A stretch of DNA of 17,438 nt, taken from assembly GCA_017437345.1 (NCBI GenBank), contig JAFSBJ010000139.1, positions 1-17,438 of the forward strand, read 5' to 3'. The DNA is from Clostridia bacterium (lineage in GTDB: Bacteria; Bacillota_A; Clostridia; UMGS1810). Shown here piece by piece: positions 1 to 7,076 of the stretch. Both the position numbers and the translations under genes were made by a program. A model generated the notes under the pieces. It made no database searches and was not told the origin of the DNA. It worked only from the letters and a program-made list of their open reading frames with translations. Each line of letters begins with the position of its first letter. The stretch's first letter is position 1.

Positions 1-16
1 CGTAGAGGAATTATAA
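1..16 (+). CDS. rpmD: 3' end of ribosomal protein L30 (partial)
   Basis: In the frame starting at base 2 the sequence reads Val-Glu-Glu-Leu followed by TAA at 14-16 and a second in-line TAA at 17-19. A C-terminus of the VEE-type is usual for L30, and rpmD directly precedes rplO in the spc operon of Firmicutes. Only four codons are visible, so the call rests on position and this short tail. Confidence 0.45.
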
Positions 17-37
17 TAAAAGGGAGGTGCTTTAGGC

Positions 38-478
38 ATGAAATTATTTGAACTCCAGCCCGGCGTTGGTTCCAACAAAGACACCAAAAGAAAAGGCAGA
101 GGCCACGGCAGCGGTAACGGTAAAACTGCAGGCAGAGGTCACAAGGGTCAGAATGCAAGATCCGGCGGCGGTGTAAGAATCGGTTTTGAAGGCGGTCAGA
201 TGCCTATCTACAGAAGATTACCGAAACGCGGTTTCAATAATATATTTGCTCTTAAGTATGCTGAAATTAATGTTTCAGACTTAAATAAATTTGAAGATGG
301 CGCAGTTGTTGACGCTGCCGCTTTAAAAGAAGCAGGCATCATCAAAAAAACACTTGACGGTATCAAAGTTCTCGGAAATGGCGAAGTTTCCAAGAAGGTT
401 ATCGTTAAAGCCGCTAAATTCACAGAAGCTGCAAAAGAGAAAATCGTTGCAGCAGGCGGAAAGTATGAGGTGATGTAA
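38..478 (+). CDS. rplO: Ribosomal protein L15 (uL15)
   Basis: This is a 146-residue large-subunit protein that binds 23S rRNA and takes part in late 50S assembly. The basic, glycine-rich N-terminal extension ([15 protein letters not shown], about residues 24-38) followed by [15 protein letters not shown] (about 52-66) is the L15 signature, and the length is normal. The ATG is preceded by AGGGAGGTG at 21-29 with an 8-base spacer. It lies between the L30 tail and secY, the standard spc-operon order. Its stop is one base before the secY start, so the two are probably translationally coupled. Confidence 0.97.
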   Translation: MKLFELQPGVGSNKDTKRKGRGHGSGNGKTAGRGHKGQNARSGGGVRIGFEGGQMPIYRRLPKRGFNNIFALKYAEINVSDLNKFEDGAVVDAAALKEAGIIKKTLDGIKVLGNGEVSKKVIVKAAKFTEAAKEKIVAAGGKYEVM

Positions 479-479
479 G

Positions 480-1751
480 GTGTTTAAAACTCTTAGAAAC
501 GCATGGTCAATTCCTGACCTCAGAAAAAAGATGCTTTACACCTTGCTCATGATTTTCGTTTTTAGACTCGGTTCATTTATCCCTGTTCCAGGTCTTAACC
601 CCGCAGCTCTTGCAGAGCTTGTTGCCAAAGAAAATTCACTCTTCGGCCTTATGGATGCTTTTTCCGGCGGAGCGTTTAGTAATGCGACAATCTTTGCTAT
701 GGGTATTACCCCATACATCAACTCATCAATTATACTCCAGCTTTTAACAGTTGCAATTCCTGCCCTTGAAAGACTTTCAAAAGAAGGCGAAGAAGGCAGA
801 AAAGTAATTGCAAAATGGACAAGAATAACAACAATTATCTTAGCTTTCATTCAGGCAACAGGTCTTTATTTCGGTATTAAGAATGCTGTTTTAGAGCAGA
901 ACTTTGCCAGCTATGTAGTAATCGTTGCAACATTCACCGCAGGTACTGCATTTCTTATGTGGCTCGGTGAACAGATTACCGAAAAAGGTGTTGGTAATGG
1001 TATTTCCATCATCATCTTTGCAGGTATCGTAGCTTCAATCCCCACAATGGCTAAAAACCTTTTGGGAAGCGTAACACAGTTTGGTGCTCCCTGGTGGACA
1101 ATCGCACTTGTGCTTGTGTTTAACCTTGCAATGATTGTGTTTGTTGTATTCATCACAGATGCAGAAAGAAGAATCCCCGTTCAGTATGCCAAGAGAGTTG
1201 TTGGCAGAAAAATGTACGGTGGTCAGAGCACTCATATTCCGCTTAAAGTTGCTATGGCAGGTGTTATTCCGATTATCTTTGCTATGTCAATCTTAAGCTT
1301 CCCAACAACAATAATGCAGTTTACAGGCGAACCCGAATCAGCTTTCTGGCTTGGTTTCTGGCGACTGCTGTCTCCATCATCATGGGTATATATTGTGCTC
1401 TATCTCCTGCTCATTGTTTTCTTCACATATTTCTACACAGCAATTCAGTTTAATCCAATTGAAGTTGCTAACAATATGAAGAAAAACGGCGGCTTCGTTC
1501 CCGGAATAAGACCGGGCGCACCCACAAGCTCCTATATCAGCAGAATACTTTCCAGAATCACCTTAGCCGGTGCATTCTTCTTAGGTATTGTTGCAGTTAT
1601 TCCGCTTGTTATCGCCAAGATTTACCCATCAATTCAGAGTGTTTCAATCACAGGTACATCACTTCTCATTATGGTAGGTGTTGCACTTGAAACAGTTAAA
1701 CAGATTGAATCACAGATGATGATGCGTCACTATAAAGGTTTTCTTGATTAA
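480..1751 (+). CDS. secY: Protein translocase subunit SecY
   Basis: SecY is the channel subunit of the SecYEG translocon in the cytoplasmic membrane. The 423-residue product starts MFKTLRNAWSIPDLRKKM and goes straight into the first membrane helix with FIPVPG (about residues 33-38), then shows the expected ten hydrophobic segments. Cytoplasmic-loop residues typical of SecY are present (ERRIPVQYAKR about 229-239; GIRPG about 344-348). The start is GTG, one base after the rplO stop. The Shine-Dalgarno GAGGTG lies inside the last codons of rplO (467-472), which fixes this start and suggests coupling. Length and context are normal. Confidence 0.97.
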   Translation: MFKTLRNAWSIPDLRKKMLYTLLMIFVFRLGSFIPVPGLNPAALAELVAKENSLFGLMDAFSGGAFSNATIFAMGITPYINSSIILQLLTVAIPALERLSKEGEEGRKVIAKWTRITTIILAFIQATGLYFGIKNAVLEQNFASYVVIVATFTAGTAFLMWLGEQITEKGVGNGISIIIFAGIVASIPTMAKNLLGSVTQFGAPWWTIALVLVFNLAMIVFVVFITDAERRIPVQYAKRVVGRKMYGGQSTHIPLKVAMAGVIPIIFAMSILSFPTTIMQFTGEPESAFWLGFWRLLSPSSWVYIVLYLLLIVFFTYFYTAIQFNPIEVANNMKKNGGFVPGIRPGAPTSSYISRILSRITLAGAFFLGIVAVIPLVIAKIYPSIQSVSITGTSLLIMVGVALETVKQIESQMMMRHYKGFLD

Positions 1752-1771
1752 TATTAGATGAGGTATAGTAT

Positions 1772-2404
1772 ATGAAATTAATAATGCTTGGAGCTCCGGG
1801 CGCCGGCAAAGGCACCCAGGCCATCATATTAAGCGAAAGATACGAAATACCAACAATCTCAACCGGTGTGATTATAAGAAATGCCATTAAAACCGGAACA
1901 CAAACCGGGAAAATGGCAAAGGATTACATCGAGAAGGGGCAGCTTGTTCCCGATAGTGTTGTTATCGGAATAATAAAGGAGCGTCTTGGAGAAGACGATT
2001 GCAAAAACGGCTTTATCCTCGACGGTTTCCCCCGGACTATCCCTCAGGCCGAAGCTCTTGATGAATTCGGAATTGAGATTGATAAGGTTCTTGATATTGA
2101 AGTGCCCGATGAGGCAATTGTTGAAAGACTTTCAGGCAGACGCGAATGTTCAAAATGCGGTGCCACCTATCACATTGCAAACAATCCTTCCAAAAAGGGA
2201 GATAAATGTGAAAGATGTGAAGGTGATTTAGTTTGCCGCAAGGACGACGCTCCAGAAACAGTTCTTTCGCGCCTTGAGGTTTACCATTCACAGACAGAAC
2301 CTCTAATTGAATTTTATAAAAATAAGGGAATTCTTTTTGAGGCTGACGGCACTAAGGGTGTTGAAGCCACAACAAAAGAAATAATATCCGTTCTTGAAGC
2401 TTAA
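1772..2404 (+). CDS. adk: Adenylate kinase, zinc-LID type
   Basis: It catalyses ATP + AMP = 2 ADP in the cytoplasm. The 210-residue protein has the P-loop GAPGAGKGTQ (7-16), the AMP-binding Arg36, GFPRT (85-89), and a long-form LID with four cysteines (126, 129, 146, 149) that should bind zinc, as in many Gram-positive enzymes. The DDAPETVLSRL stretch (158-168) carries the usual nucleotide-binding arginine. In the AMP-site motif the position after STG is Val33, where many homologues have Asp or Asn. The start is ATG with GATGAGGT about 7 bases upstream, 20 bases after secY. The secY-adk-map order is typical of Firmicutes. Confidence 0.97.
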   Translation: MKLIMLGAPGAGKGTQAIILSERYEIPTISTGVIIRNAIKTGTQTGKMAKDYIEKGQLVPDSVVIGIIKERLGEDDCKNGFILDGFPRTIPQAEALDEFGIEIDKVLDIEVPDEAIVERLSGRRECSKCGATYHIANNPSKKGDKCERCEGDLVCRKDDAPETVLSRLEVYHSQTEPLIEFYKNKGILFEADGTKGVEATTKEIISVLEA

Positions 2405-2425
2405 GCATTTTGCGGAGGACATACA

Positions 2426-3175
2426 GTGATTAGTATTAAATCAACTTCTGAAATAGAAAAAATGCGTGCTGCCGGCAAAATACTTTGCGGCACATTCAAA
2501 GAATTGGAAAAGCATATACAACCGGGTATCACAACTAAGGAATTGGATAAAATTGCGTATGACTATATCTTAAGTCAGGGAGCAAAGCCGTCATTTCTTA
2601 ATTATAACGGCTTTCCCGCAAGCATTTGTGCTTCTGTTAACGATGTGGTTATCCACGGTATCCCCGATAATACTAAGCTTAATGAAGGCGACATATTAAG
2701 CATTGATTTGGGCGCAGTTTTAAATGGATACCATAGTGATGCTGCAAGAACATATCCTGTGGGAAATATTTCAGACGACGCAAAGCGCCTCATTGAAGTT
2801 ACAAAGCAAAGCTTTTTTGAGGGAATGAAATATTTAAGACATGGCGAAAGGCTCTATAGCGTTTCGGCGACAATTCAGGATTATGTGGAATCACATGGCT
2901 ACAGTATCGTAAGAGGCTACTGCGGACACGGTATAGGAAAACAGCTTCACGAAGACCCCGAAATTCCAAACTATGGAAGCTTCGGCCATGGCATAAGGCT
3001 CTGCAAGGGAATGACAGTTGCAGTTGAGCCTATGGTAAACCAGGGTAGATTTGAAACAAAGGTTTTAAGTGATGGCTGGACGGTGAAAACCAAAGACGGT
3101 AAATTAGCGTGTCACTATGAAAACACTGTTCTCATAACAGACGGTACCCCCGAAATACTCACAATTTGTGAATGA
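2426..3175 (+). CDS. map: Methionine aminopeptidase, type I
   Basis: It removes the initiator methionine from nascent proteins as they leave the ribosome. The 249-residue protein has the full set of metal ligands in type I spacing: Asp94 (LSIDLG), Asp105 (HSDAAR), His168 (GHGIG), Glu201 (AVEPM) and Glu232 (HYENT), plus substrate-site His77 (VIHGIP) and His175. There is no N-terminal zinc-finger extension, so this is the short form. The start is GTG, chosen because GGAGGA at 2414-2419 lies 6 bases upstream and no ATG fits the family N-terminus. It sits between adk and infA as in other Firmicutes. Confidence 0.97.
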   Translation: MISIKSTSEIEKMRAAGKILCGTFKELEKHIQPGITTKELDKIAYDYILSQGAKPSFLNYNGFPASICASVNDVVIHGIPDNTKLNEGDILSIDLGAVLNGYHSDAARTYPVGNISDDAKRLIEVTKQSFFEGMKYLRHGERLYSVSATIQDYVESHGYSIVRGYCGHGIGKQLHEDPEIPNYGSFGHGIRLCKGMTVAVEPMVNQGRFETKVLSDGWTVKTKDGKLACHYENTVLITDGTPEILTICE

Positions 3176-3203
3176 TATAGAATGATTAAGGGAGGTTTTA
3201 TCC

Positions 3204-3422
3204 TTGGCAAAAGAAGATGTTTTTGAATTAGAAGGCACAGTGCTGGAAGCACTGCCAAATGCAATGTTTATTGTAGAATTTGAAAATGGTCATAAAATCC
3301 AGGCTTATATTTCCGGAAAGCTTAGAACTAATTTCATAAGAATACTTCCCGGAGACAAGGTTAAGGTTGAAATGTCACCCTATGACCTGAGCAAGGGTCG
3401 TATTACATGGAGAGCTAAATAA
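3204..3422 (+). CDS. infA: Translation initiation factor IF-1
   Basis: The 72-residue single OB-fold (S1-like) protein has exactly the usual IF-1 length. It begins [20 protein letters not shown] and ends with the family's [17 protein letters not shown]-1 binds the ribosomal A site during initiation. The initiation codon is TTG, supported by AAGGGAGGT at 3188-3196 with a 7-base spacer and by the alignment of MAKED to other IF-1 proteins. The KOW-domain RNA-binding gene that often sits between map and infA in other Clostridia is absent; only 28 bases separate the two genes. Confidence 0.97.
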   Translation: MAKEDVFELEGTVLEALPNAMFIVEFENGHKIQAYISGKLRTNFIRILPGDKVKVEMSPYDLSKGRITWRAK

Positions 3423-3428
3423 GCTTAG

Positions 3429-3451
3429 AGGCGAAACAGTCGGTTACGCCT
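3429..3451 (+). other. Intercistronic hairpin between infA and rpmJ
   Basis: AGGCG (3429-3433) pairs with CGCCT (3447-3451), and AAC with GTT inside it after an A-A mismatch, leaving a 5-base loop. It is followed by ATGTATTTTAG rather than a clean T-run, so it is not a convincing terminator. It may be an RNA-stability or attenuation element. The role is a guess. Confidence 0.35.
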
Positions 3452-3476
3452 ATGTATTTTAGAGGAGGTAATAAAC

Positions 3477-3590
3477 ATGAAGGTTAGACCATCAGTTAAA
3501 CCTATGTGTGAAAAATGCAAAATAATTAAAAGAAAAGGCAATATAATGGTTATTTGCCAGAACCCCAAACACAAACAGAAACAGGGTTAA
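3477..3590 (+). CDS. rpmJ: Ribosomal protein L36 (bL36), zinc-binding form
   Basis: Reading from the ATG at 3477 gives a 37-residue product, [20 protein letters not shown] and onward, ending QKQG. Zinc ligands Cys11, Cys14, Cys27 and His32 are all present, so this is the zinc-containing (C+) L36 of the large subunit. AGAGGAGGT lies about 7 bases upstream. Its place between infA and rpsM is the standard one. Confidence 0.97.
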   Translation: MKVRPSVKPMCEKCKIIKRKGNIMVICQNPKHKQKQG

Positions 3591-3596
3591 TTAAAG

Positions 3597-3686
3597 CTTA
3601 TAGCTGAAAAGGTGCGGCTGAACAAAAGCTTCCTTTTAGAGACAAAGATTTTGTCTTATAACTTTTGTAATCCTTTCAGTTATGAT
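3597..3686 (+). promoter_or_regulatory. Candidate structured mRNA leader of the alpha operon
   Basis: The gap before rpsM holds three nested complementary pairs. The outer stem is 3600-3612 with 3672-3683 (ATAGCTGAAA against TTTCAGTTAT with one G-U, then GG/CC past a bulged A). The middle stem is ACAAAAG (3622-3628) with CTTTTGT (3662-3668). The inner hairpin is GACAAA (3641-3646) with TTTGTC (3650-3655), loop GAT. The strand AAAAGG (3607-3612) can instead pair with CCTTTT (3632-3637), so two folds are mutually exclusive. In E. coli S4 represses the alpha operon through a pseudoknot upstream of rpsM, and S4-type leaders have been predicted in Clostridia. rpsD lies in this operon, so S4 feedback is a reasonable inference. 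Confidence 0.5.
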
Positions 3687-3693
3687 ATACAAT
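3665..3693 (+). promoter_or_regulatory. Possible internal promoter before rpsM
   Basis: TTGTAA (3665-3670), a 17-base spacer and TACAAT (3688-3693) fit a sigma-A promoter at 4/6 and 5/6 consensus matches. It overlaps the 3' arms of the candidate leader structure. If it is used, such a transcript would lack that structure. The region is AT-rich, so a chance match is possible. Confidence 0.3.
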
Positions 3694-3727
3694 TTTTAAG
3701 ATATTAAACAGGAGGTGCAAAAAGCTA

Positions 3728-4096
3728 ATGGCAAGAATAGCAGGTATCGACTTACCAAACGAAAAAAGAGTTGAATACGGTCTTACCTATGTTTATGGTA
3801 TCGGCGTAGCAAGCTCAAGAAAAATTTTAGAAGAAGCAGGAATCAATCCTGATACAAGAGTTAAAGACCTCACAGAAGATGACGAAAAGAAAATCAGAGA
3901 AATCATCGACAGAGACTACACAGTTGAAGGTGATTTAAAGAGACAGGTTGCTCTTGATATTAAAAGACTTATAGAAGTAGGCTGTTACAGAGGCCTTCGT
4001 CACAGAAAAGGACTCCCCGTAAGAGGCCAGAGAACAAAAACTAATGCAAGAACCAGAAAAGGTCCAAAGAGAACCATTGCTGGTAAGAAGAAATAA
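3728..4096 (+). CDS. rpsM: Ribosomal protein S13 (uS13)
   Basis: This 122-residue small-subunit head protein contacts the P-site tRNA and takes part in the bridges to the 50S subunit. The start [21 protein letters not shown], the helix-two-turn-helix region with GIG (about residues 24-26), and the basic tail with [15 protein letters not shown] and TRKGPKRT (about residues 94-117) are all typical, and the length is normal. AGGAGGTG at 3710-3717 precedes the ATG by 10 bases. It is the first gene of the alpha-operon segment, after a gap carrying a probable RNA structure. Confidence 0.97.
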   Translation: MARIAGIDLPNEKRVEYGLTYVYGIGVASSRKILEEAGINPDTRVKDLTEDDEKKIREIIDRDYTVEGDLKRQVALDIKRLIEVGCYRGLRHRKGLPVRGQRTKTNARTRKGPKRTIAGKKK

Positions 4097-4117
4097 TCCG
4101 AGGAGGGATAGTTAAGT

Positions 4118-4510
4118 ATGGCTGTTCAGGCAAGAAAAAGTCGTAAAAGACGCGAAAAAAAGAACATTGAACGCGGTTGCGCTCACATCCGTTCTACTTT
4201 TAACAATACAATAGTTACTATCACCGATACTCAGGGTAATGCGTTATCATGGGCATCTTCCGGTGGTTTAGGCTTCAGAGGTTCAAGAAAGAGCACTCCT
4301 TTTGCTTCTCAGATGGCTGCAGAAACTGCTGCTAAAGCTGCAATGGAGCATGGTCTTAAAACCGTTGAAGTATATGTAAAAGGTCCCGGCGCAGGTAGAG
4401 AGGCTGCAATCAGAGCTCTCCAGACAGCAGGACTTGAAGTTAGTATGATTAAAGATGTAACACCGATTCCTCATAACGGTTGCAGACCGCCTAAGAGAAG
4501 AAGAGTGTGA
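4118..4510 (+). CDS. rpsK: Ribosomal protein S11 (uS11)
   Basis: This 130-residue protein forms the 30S platform, near the E site and the Shine-Dalgarno helix. Family features are [19 protein letters not shown] (about 23-41), [25 protein letters not shown] (about 89-101) and the conserved end [16 protein letters not shown]. The length is normal. GAGGAGGG precedes the ATG. It lies 21 bases after rpsM and 19 before rpsD, and is co-transcribed with them. Confidence 0.97.
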   Translation: MAVQARKSRKRREKKNIERGCAHIRSTFNNTIVTITDTQGNALSWASSGGLGFRGSRKSTPFASQMAAETAAKAAMEHGLKTVEVYVKGPGAGREAAIRALQTAGLEVSMIKDVTPIPHNGCRPPKRRRV

Positions 4511-4529
4511 TTAACTAGGAGGTGTAATA

Positions 4530-5156
4530 ATGGCACGATATACAGATGCAGTATGCCGTCTCTGCCGCCGCGAAGGTCAGAAACTCTTCTTAAAAGGTCA
4601 GAGATGTTACAGCGCAAAATGCGCAATAGACAAAAGAGCATATGCTCCCGGTCAGCACGGACAGAGCAGAAAGAAACTCTCCGGCTACGGTCAGCAGCTC
4701 AGAGAAAAACAGAAAGCAAAAAGATATTATGGTGTTTTAGAAAAACAGTTTGCTCATTATTTTGAAATAGCAGAAAAGAAAGCCGGCGTTACAGGTGAAA
4801 ACCTTCTCCAGGTATTAGAGAGCCGCTTCGACAATGTTATCTACAGATTAGGTTTTGGCCTTTCAAGAGCAGAAGCCAGACAGCTTGTTGTTCATGGTCA
4901 CTTCCTTATAAATGGCAACAAGGTTGATATTCCTTCTTATCTTGTTAAAGAAGGCGATGTTATCACCATTAAAGAATCAAGCAGAAGCCTTCCCAAAATC
5001 AAAGCTATTTTAGAACAGACAGAAGGCAGAGCTATTCCAAAGTGGCTTGATCTTGATACAAACTCACTCCAGGCTAAAGTTGTTACTCTTGCTAAAAGAG
5101 AAGACATCGATCTTGAAGTTGAAGAACATCTTATTGTCGAATTGTACTCCAAATAA
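4530..5156 (+). CDS. rpsD: Ribosomal protein S4 (uS4), zinc-binding form
   Basis: S4 is a primary 16S rRNA-binding protein of the 30S body and, in several bacteria, the feedback repressor of its own operon. The 208-residue product carries Cys9, Cys12, Cys26 and Cys31 in its N-terminal domain, the zinc-binding arrangement known from Thermus S4. The S4 RNA-binding domain follows at about residues 98-160 ([21 protein letters not shown]). AGGAGGTG lies 5 bases before the ATG. Location inside the alpha operon, as in many Clostridia, contrasts with Bacillus, where rpsD stands alone with its own leader. This fits S4 control from a leader before rpsM. Confidence 0.97.
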   Translation: MARYTDAVCRLCRREGQKLFLKGQRCYSAKCAIDKRAYAPGQHGQSRKKLSGYGQQLREKQKAKRYYGVLEKQFAHYFEIAEKKAGVTGENLLQVLESRFDNVIYRLGFGLSRAEARQLVVHGHFLINGNKVDIPSYLVKEGDVITIKESSRSLPKIKAILEQTEGRAIPKWLDLDTNSLQAKVVTLAKREDIDLEVEEHLIVELYSK

Positions 5157-5210
5157 TAAGTTTTTCTTCAGAAATGAGATAATTATAGTTTTGAAATGGA
5201 GGGTTATATT

Positions 5211-6164
5211 ATGATCGAAATGGAAAAACCCCGCGTTGAGTGCGTGGAAAAAAGTGCCGACGGAAAATATGCCAGATTCGAAGTTGAACCTTTAGAGAGA
5301 GGTTATGGTATTACTCTTGGTAACTCCATAAGAAGAGTTTTATTATCATCTCTTCCCGGTGCAGCTCCGATTAGCGTTAAAATCGACGGAGTTCTCCACG
5401 AGTTTTCAACAATTCCGGGTGTTAAAGAAGATGTAACCGAAATTATTTTAAACATCAAAAAACTCGTTGCAAAGCTTTATTCCGACACACCGAAAACCGT
5501 TTATATCGAAGCTTCCGGTGAGGGTGAGGTTTTTGCAAGAGATATAAGATGCGACCATGAGGTTGAAATAATAAATGGCGATCTTCACATTGCTACACTC
5601 AGTGATAATGCCCGTCTTTACATGGAAATTACCCTTGCAAAAGGCAGAGGCTATGTAACCAGCGAGAAAAACAAAGAAAACATTCAGAATGTTATCGGTG
5701 TTATCCCCGTTGATTCAATCTATTCGCCTATCGACAAGGTAAACTACAATGTTACTAACACCAGAGTTGGACAGGTAACAGATTATGATAAGCTTACTCT
5801 CGAAATTTTTGCTGACGGAACAATTGCTCCGGAAGAAGCGCTTAGTTTAAGTGAAAAAATTTTGAACGATCATATGAATTTGTTCATAGATCTTACCGAT
5901 GAGATAAGAGATACTGACATTATGGTTCAGAAAGAAGAAAATCAGAAGGATAAGGTTCTTGAATTAACAATTGAAGAATTAGACCTTTCTGTTCGTTCTT
6001 TCAACTGCCTCAAACGCGCAGGCATCAACACCGTTGAAGATTTAGTAAGCAAATCTGAAGGTGAAATGATGAGAGTCAGAAATCTTGGTAGAAAATCTCT
6101 TGAAGAGGTTGTTGGAAAGCTCAATTCTTTAGGCTTCCAGTTCTCAAAGGAATATGACGAATAA
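5211..6164 (+). CDS. rpoA: RNA polymerase alpha subunit
   Basis: RpoA dimerises to nucleate RNA polymerase assembly and contacts UP elements and activators through its C-terminal domain. The 317-residue protein has the N-terminal dimerisation domain ([22 protein letters not shown], from about residue 29) and a helix-hairpin-helix C-terminal domain at about 254-310 ([21 protein letters not shown]). An in-frame ATG at 5196 exists, but the start at 5211 is chosen because the protein then begins [10 protein letters not shown], as in other Firmicutes. GGAGGG (5198-5203) lies 7 bases upstream and overlaps the earlier ATG. Gene context is standard. Confidence 0.96.
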   Translation: MIEMEKPRVECVEKSADGKYARFEVEPLERGYGITLGNSIRRVLLSSLPGAAPISVKIDGVLHEFSTIPGVKEDVTEIILNIKKLVAKLYSDTPKTVYIEASGEGEVFARDIRCDHEVEIINGDLHIATLSDNARLYMEITLAKGRGYVTSEKNKENIQNVIGVIPVDSIYSPIDKVNYNVTNTRVGQVTDYDKLTLEIFADGTIAPEEALSLSEKILNDHMNLFIDLTDEIRDTDIMVQKEENQKDKVLELTIEELDLSVRSFNCLKRAGINTVEDLVSKSEGEMMRVRNLGRKSLEEVVGKLNSLGFQFSKEYDE

Positions 6165-6165
6165 T

Positions 6166-6185
6166 AAGTAGCAATAAGGCTACTT
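6166..6185 (+). other. Hairpin between rpoA and rplQ
   Basis: AAGTAGC (6166-6172) and GCTACTT (6179-6185) are perfectly complementary around a 6-base loop, directly after tandem TAA stops of rpoA. CGGACTTTATATTTT follows, not an immediate T-run. It may be a weak attenuator, a processing site or a stability element that tunes L17 against alpha. The role is inferred. Confidence 0.4.
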
Positions 6186-6218
6186 CGGACTTTATATTTT
6201 GATAAAGGAGGAATTCTA

Positions 6219-6560
6219 ATGCCCGGTACAAGAAAGCTCGGTCGTGCAACAAGCCATAGAGATGCAACACTTAGAAATCTCACAACTCAGCTTTTAGAAT
6301 TTGGCAAGATTGAAACAACTCTTGCAAAAGCTAAAGAAGTTAGATGCATGGCTGAAAAAATGATTACACTTGGCAAAACCAATACATTACACACCAGAAG
6401 ACAGGCTCTTGGTTACATCACAAAAGAAGATGTTGTAACAAAGGTGTTTAATGAAATAGCTCCCAAATATGCTGAAAGAAAAGGCGGCTATACAAGAATT
6501 TATAAAATGGGTCCCAGACGCGGCGATGCTGCTGAAGTGGCTATAATCGAACTTGTGTAA
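6219..6560 (+). CDS. rplQ: Ribosomal protein L17 (bL17)
   Basis: This 113-residue large-subunit protein lies near the polypeptide exit tunnel. The start [20 protein letters not shown] and the C-terminal [24 protein letters not shown] are family hallmarks. The third residue pair is PGT where PGY or MRH is commoner. AAAGGAGG (6204-6211) precedes the ATG by 7 bases. It is the last gene of the alpha operon and is followed at once by an intrinsic terminator. The ecfA/ecfT-truA-rplM-rpsI genes often found next in Firmicutes are not present. Confidence 0.97.
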   Translation: MPGTRKLGRATSHRDATLRNLTTQLLEFGKIETTLAKAKEVRCMAEKMITLGKTNTLHTRRQALGYITKEDVVTKVFNEIAPKYAERKGGYTRIYKMGPRRGDAAEVAIIELV

Positions 6561-6575
6561 TTTATAATCAAATAG

Positions 6576-6606
6576 AAAAATCCATCGCTTAGGCGGTGGG
6601 TTTTTT
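6576..6606 (+). terminator. Intrinsic terminator of the alpha operon
   Basis: TCCATCGC (6581-6588) pairs with GCGGTGGG (6593-6600) around a TTAG loop, with two G-U pairs. The stem continues through A(5) at 6576-6580 and the T(6) run at 6601-6606. It begins 15 bases after the rplQ stop. It is a textbook Rho-independent terminator. Confidence 0.93.
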
Positions 6607-6680
6607 GCTTCATATGGAATTAGTTTCAAGTTGTGCTTTTTGTAATTCAGACTTATTGTGAAAATAATTCAGAATGGAAA

Positions 6681-6826
6681 ATTGTTGTTTGGTGAATTAT
6701 TTTGACTAATAAATTTGTAGGGGTCGGCCTCCCGGACGACCCGCATAAGATTGCTGAAATCAAGCGGGATGTCGAGGACGCCATCCCCTACAATATGATA
6801 TTAGAACCTAGCCGCCAAACAATAAT
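6681..6826. repeat. MITE-like imperfect palindromic element
   Basis: The core 6715-6793 (79 bp) is bounded by perfect 9-bp inverted ends TTGTAGGGG / CCCCTACAA. Inside are two hairpins, GGGTCG/CGACCC (6721-6742) and GGGATG/CATCCC (6766-6787), which are GC-rich against an AT-rich background. Outside the core the symmetry continues with CTAATA (6706-6711) / TATTAG (6799-6804) and a 14-base arm (6681-6694 against 6813-6826) with 12 of 14 positions complementary. It contains no ORF. GTAGGGG-ended intergenic repeats recur in gut Clostridia as I recall, so a non-autonomous mobile or REP-like element is the likely reading. Confidence 0.65.
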
Positions 6827-6894
6827 TTATGCCTTGATGCCATATTGAGATTAGAACAATTGACAAATAATTACTACCGATAATAAGGGTATAA

Positions 6895-6939
6895 AAAATT
6901 GTGTTAATTAATTCCTGAAGAATTAATTAACACAATTTT
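6895..6939. terminator. Bidirectional intrinsic terminator, 20-bp perfect stem
   Basis: Arms 6895-6914 and 6920-6939 are perfectly complementary over 20 bases with a 5-base loop (CTGAA). Each arm begins with AAAA and ends with TTTT on the opposite side, so both strands produce a hairpin plus T-run. The minus strand has the longer run (AATTTTTTAT). It lies about 140 bases past the stop of the minus-strand DUF1292 gene and can end that transcript, while also backing up the rplQ terminator. Confidence 0.75.
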
Positions 6940-7076
6940 GCTTATTTCAAAAAAGTGTACCTTTTTAGTACGCAAAGATGAATAAAATGGATTCTGAACA
7001 AATAAATTTAATTTGTTTGCAACTAATTTTTGTTCTTGGGTTGTTAGTGATTTTAAATTTTTTTCAAATTCTACAA

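Larger units (their letters stand above)
6607..7076. other. Gene-free convergent intergenic region
   Basis: This region lies between rplQ and the convergent DUF1292 gene. No ORF here has a ribosome binding site or recognisable product. It holds the palindromic element at 6681-6826 and the bidirectional terminator at 6895-6939. The remaining parts (6607-6680, 6827-6894 and 6940-7076) are AT-rich with no clear signal. An isolated TTGACA at 6860-6865 has no matching -10. Confidence 0.7.

Noticed and set aside
3665..3686. Promoter using TATGAT at 3681-3686
   Set aside because: No acceptable -35 lies 16-18 bases upstream of it; the TACAAT at 3688-3693 fits better.
6860..6890. Perfect -35 box TTGACA at 6860-6865
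   Set aside because: No -10 lies at 16-18 bases; the nearest AT boxes are at 13, 15 or 24. Any transcript would run straight into the hairpin at 6895.
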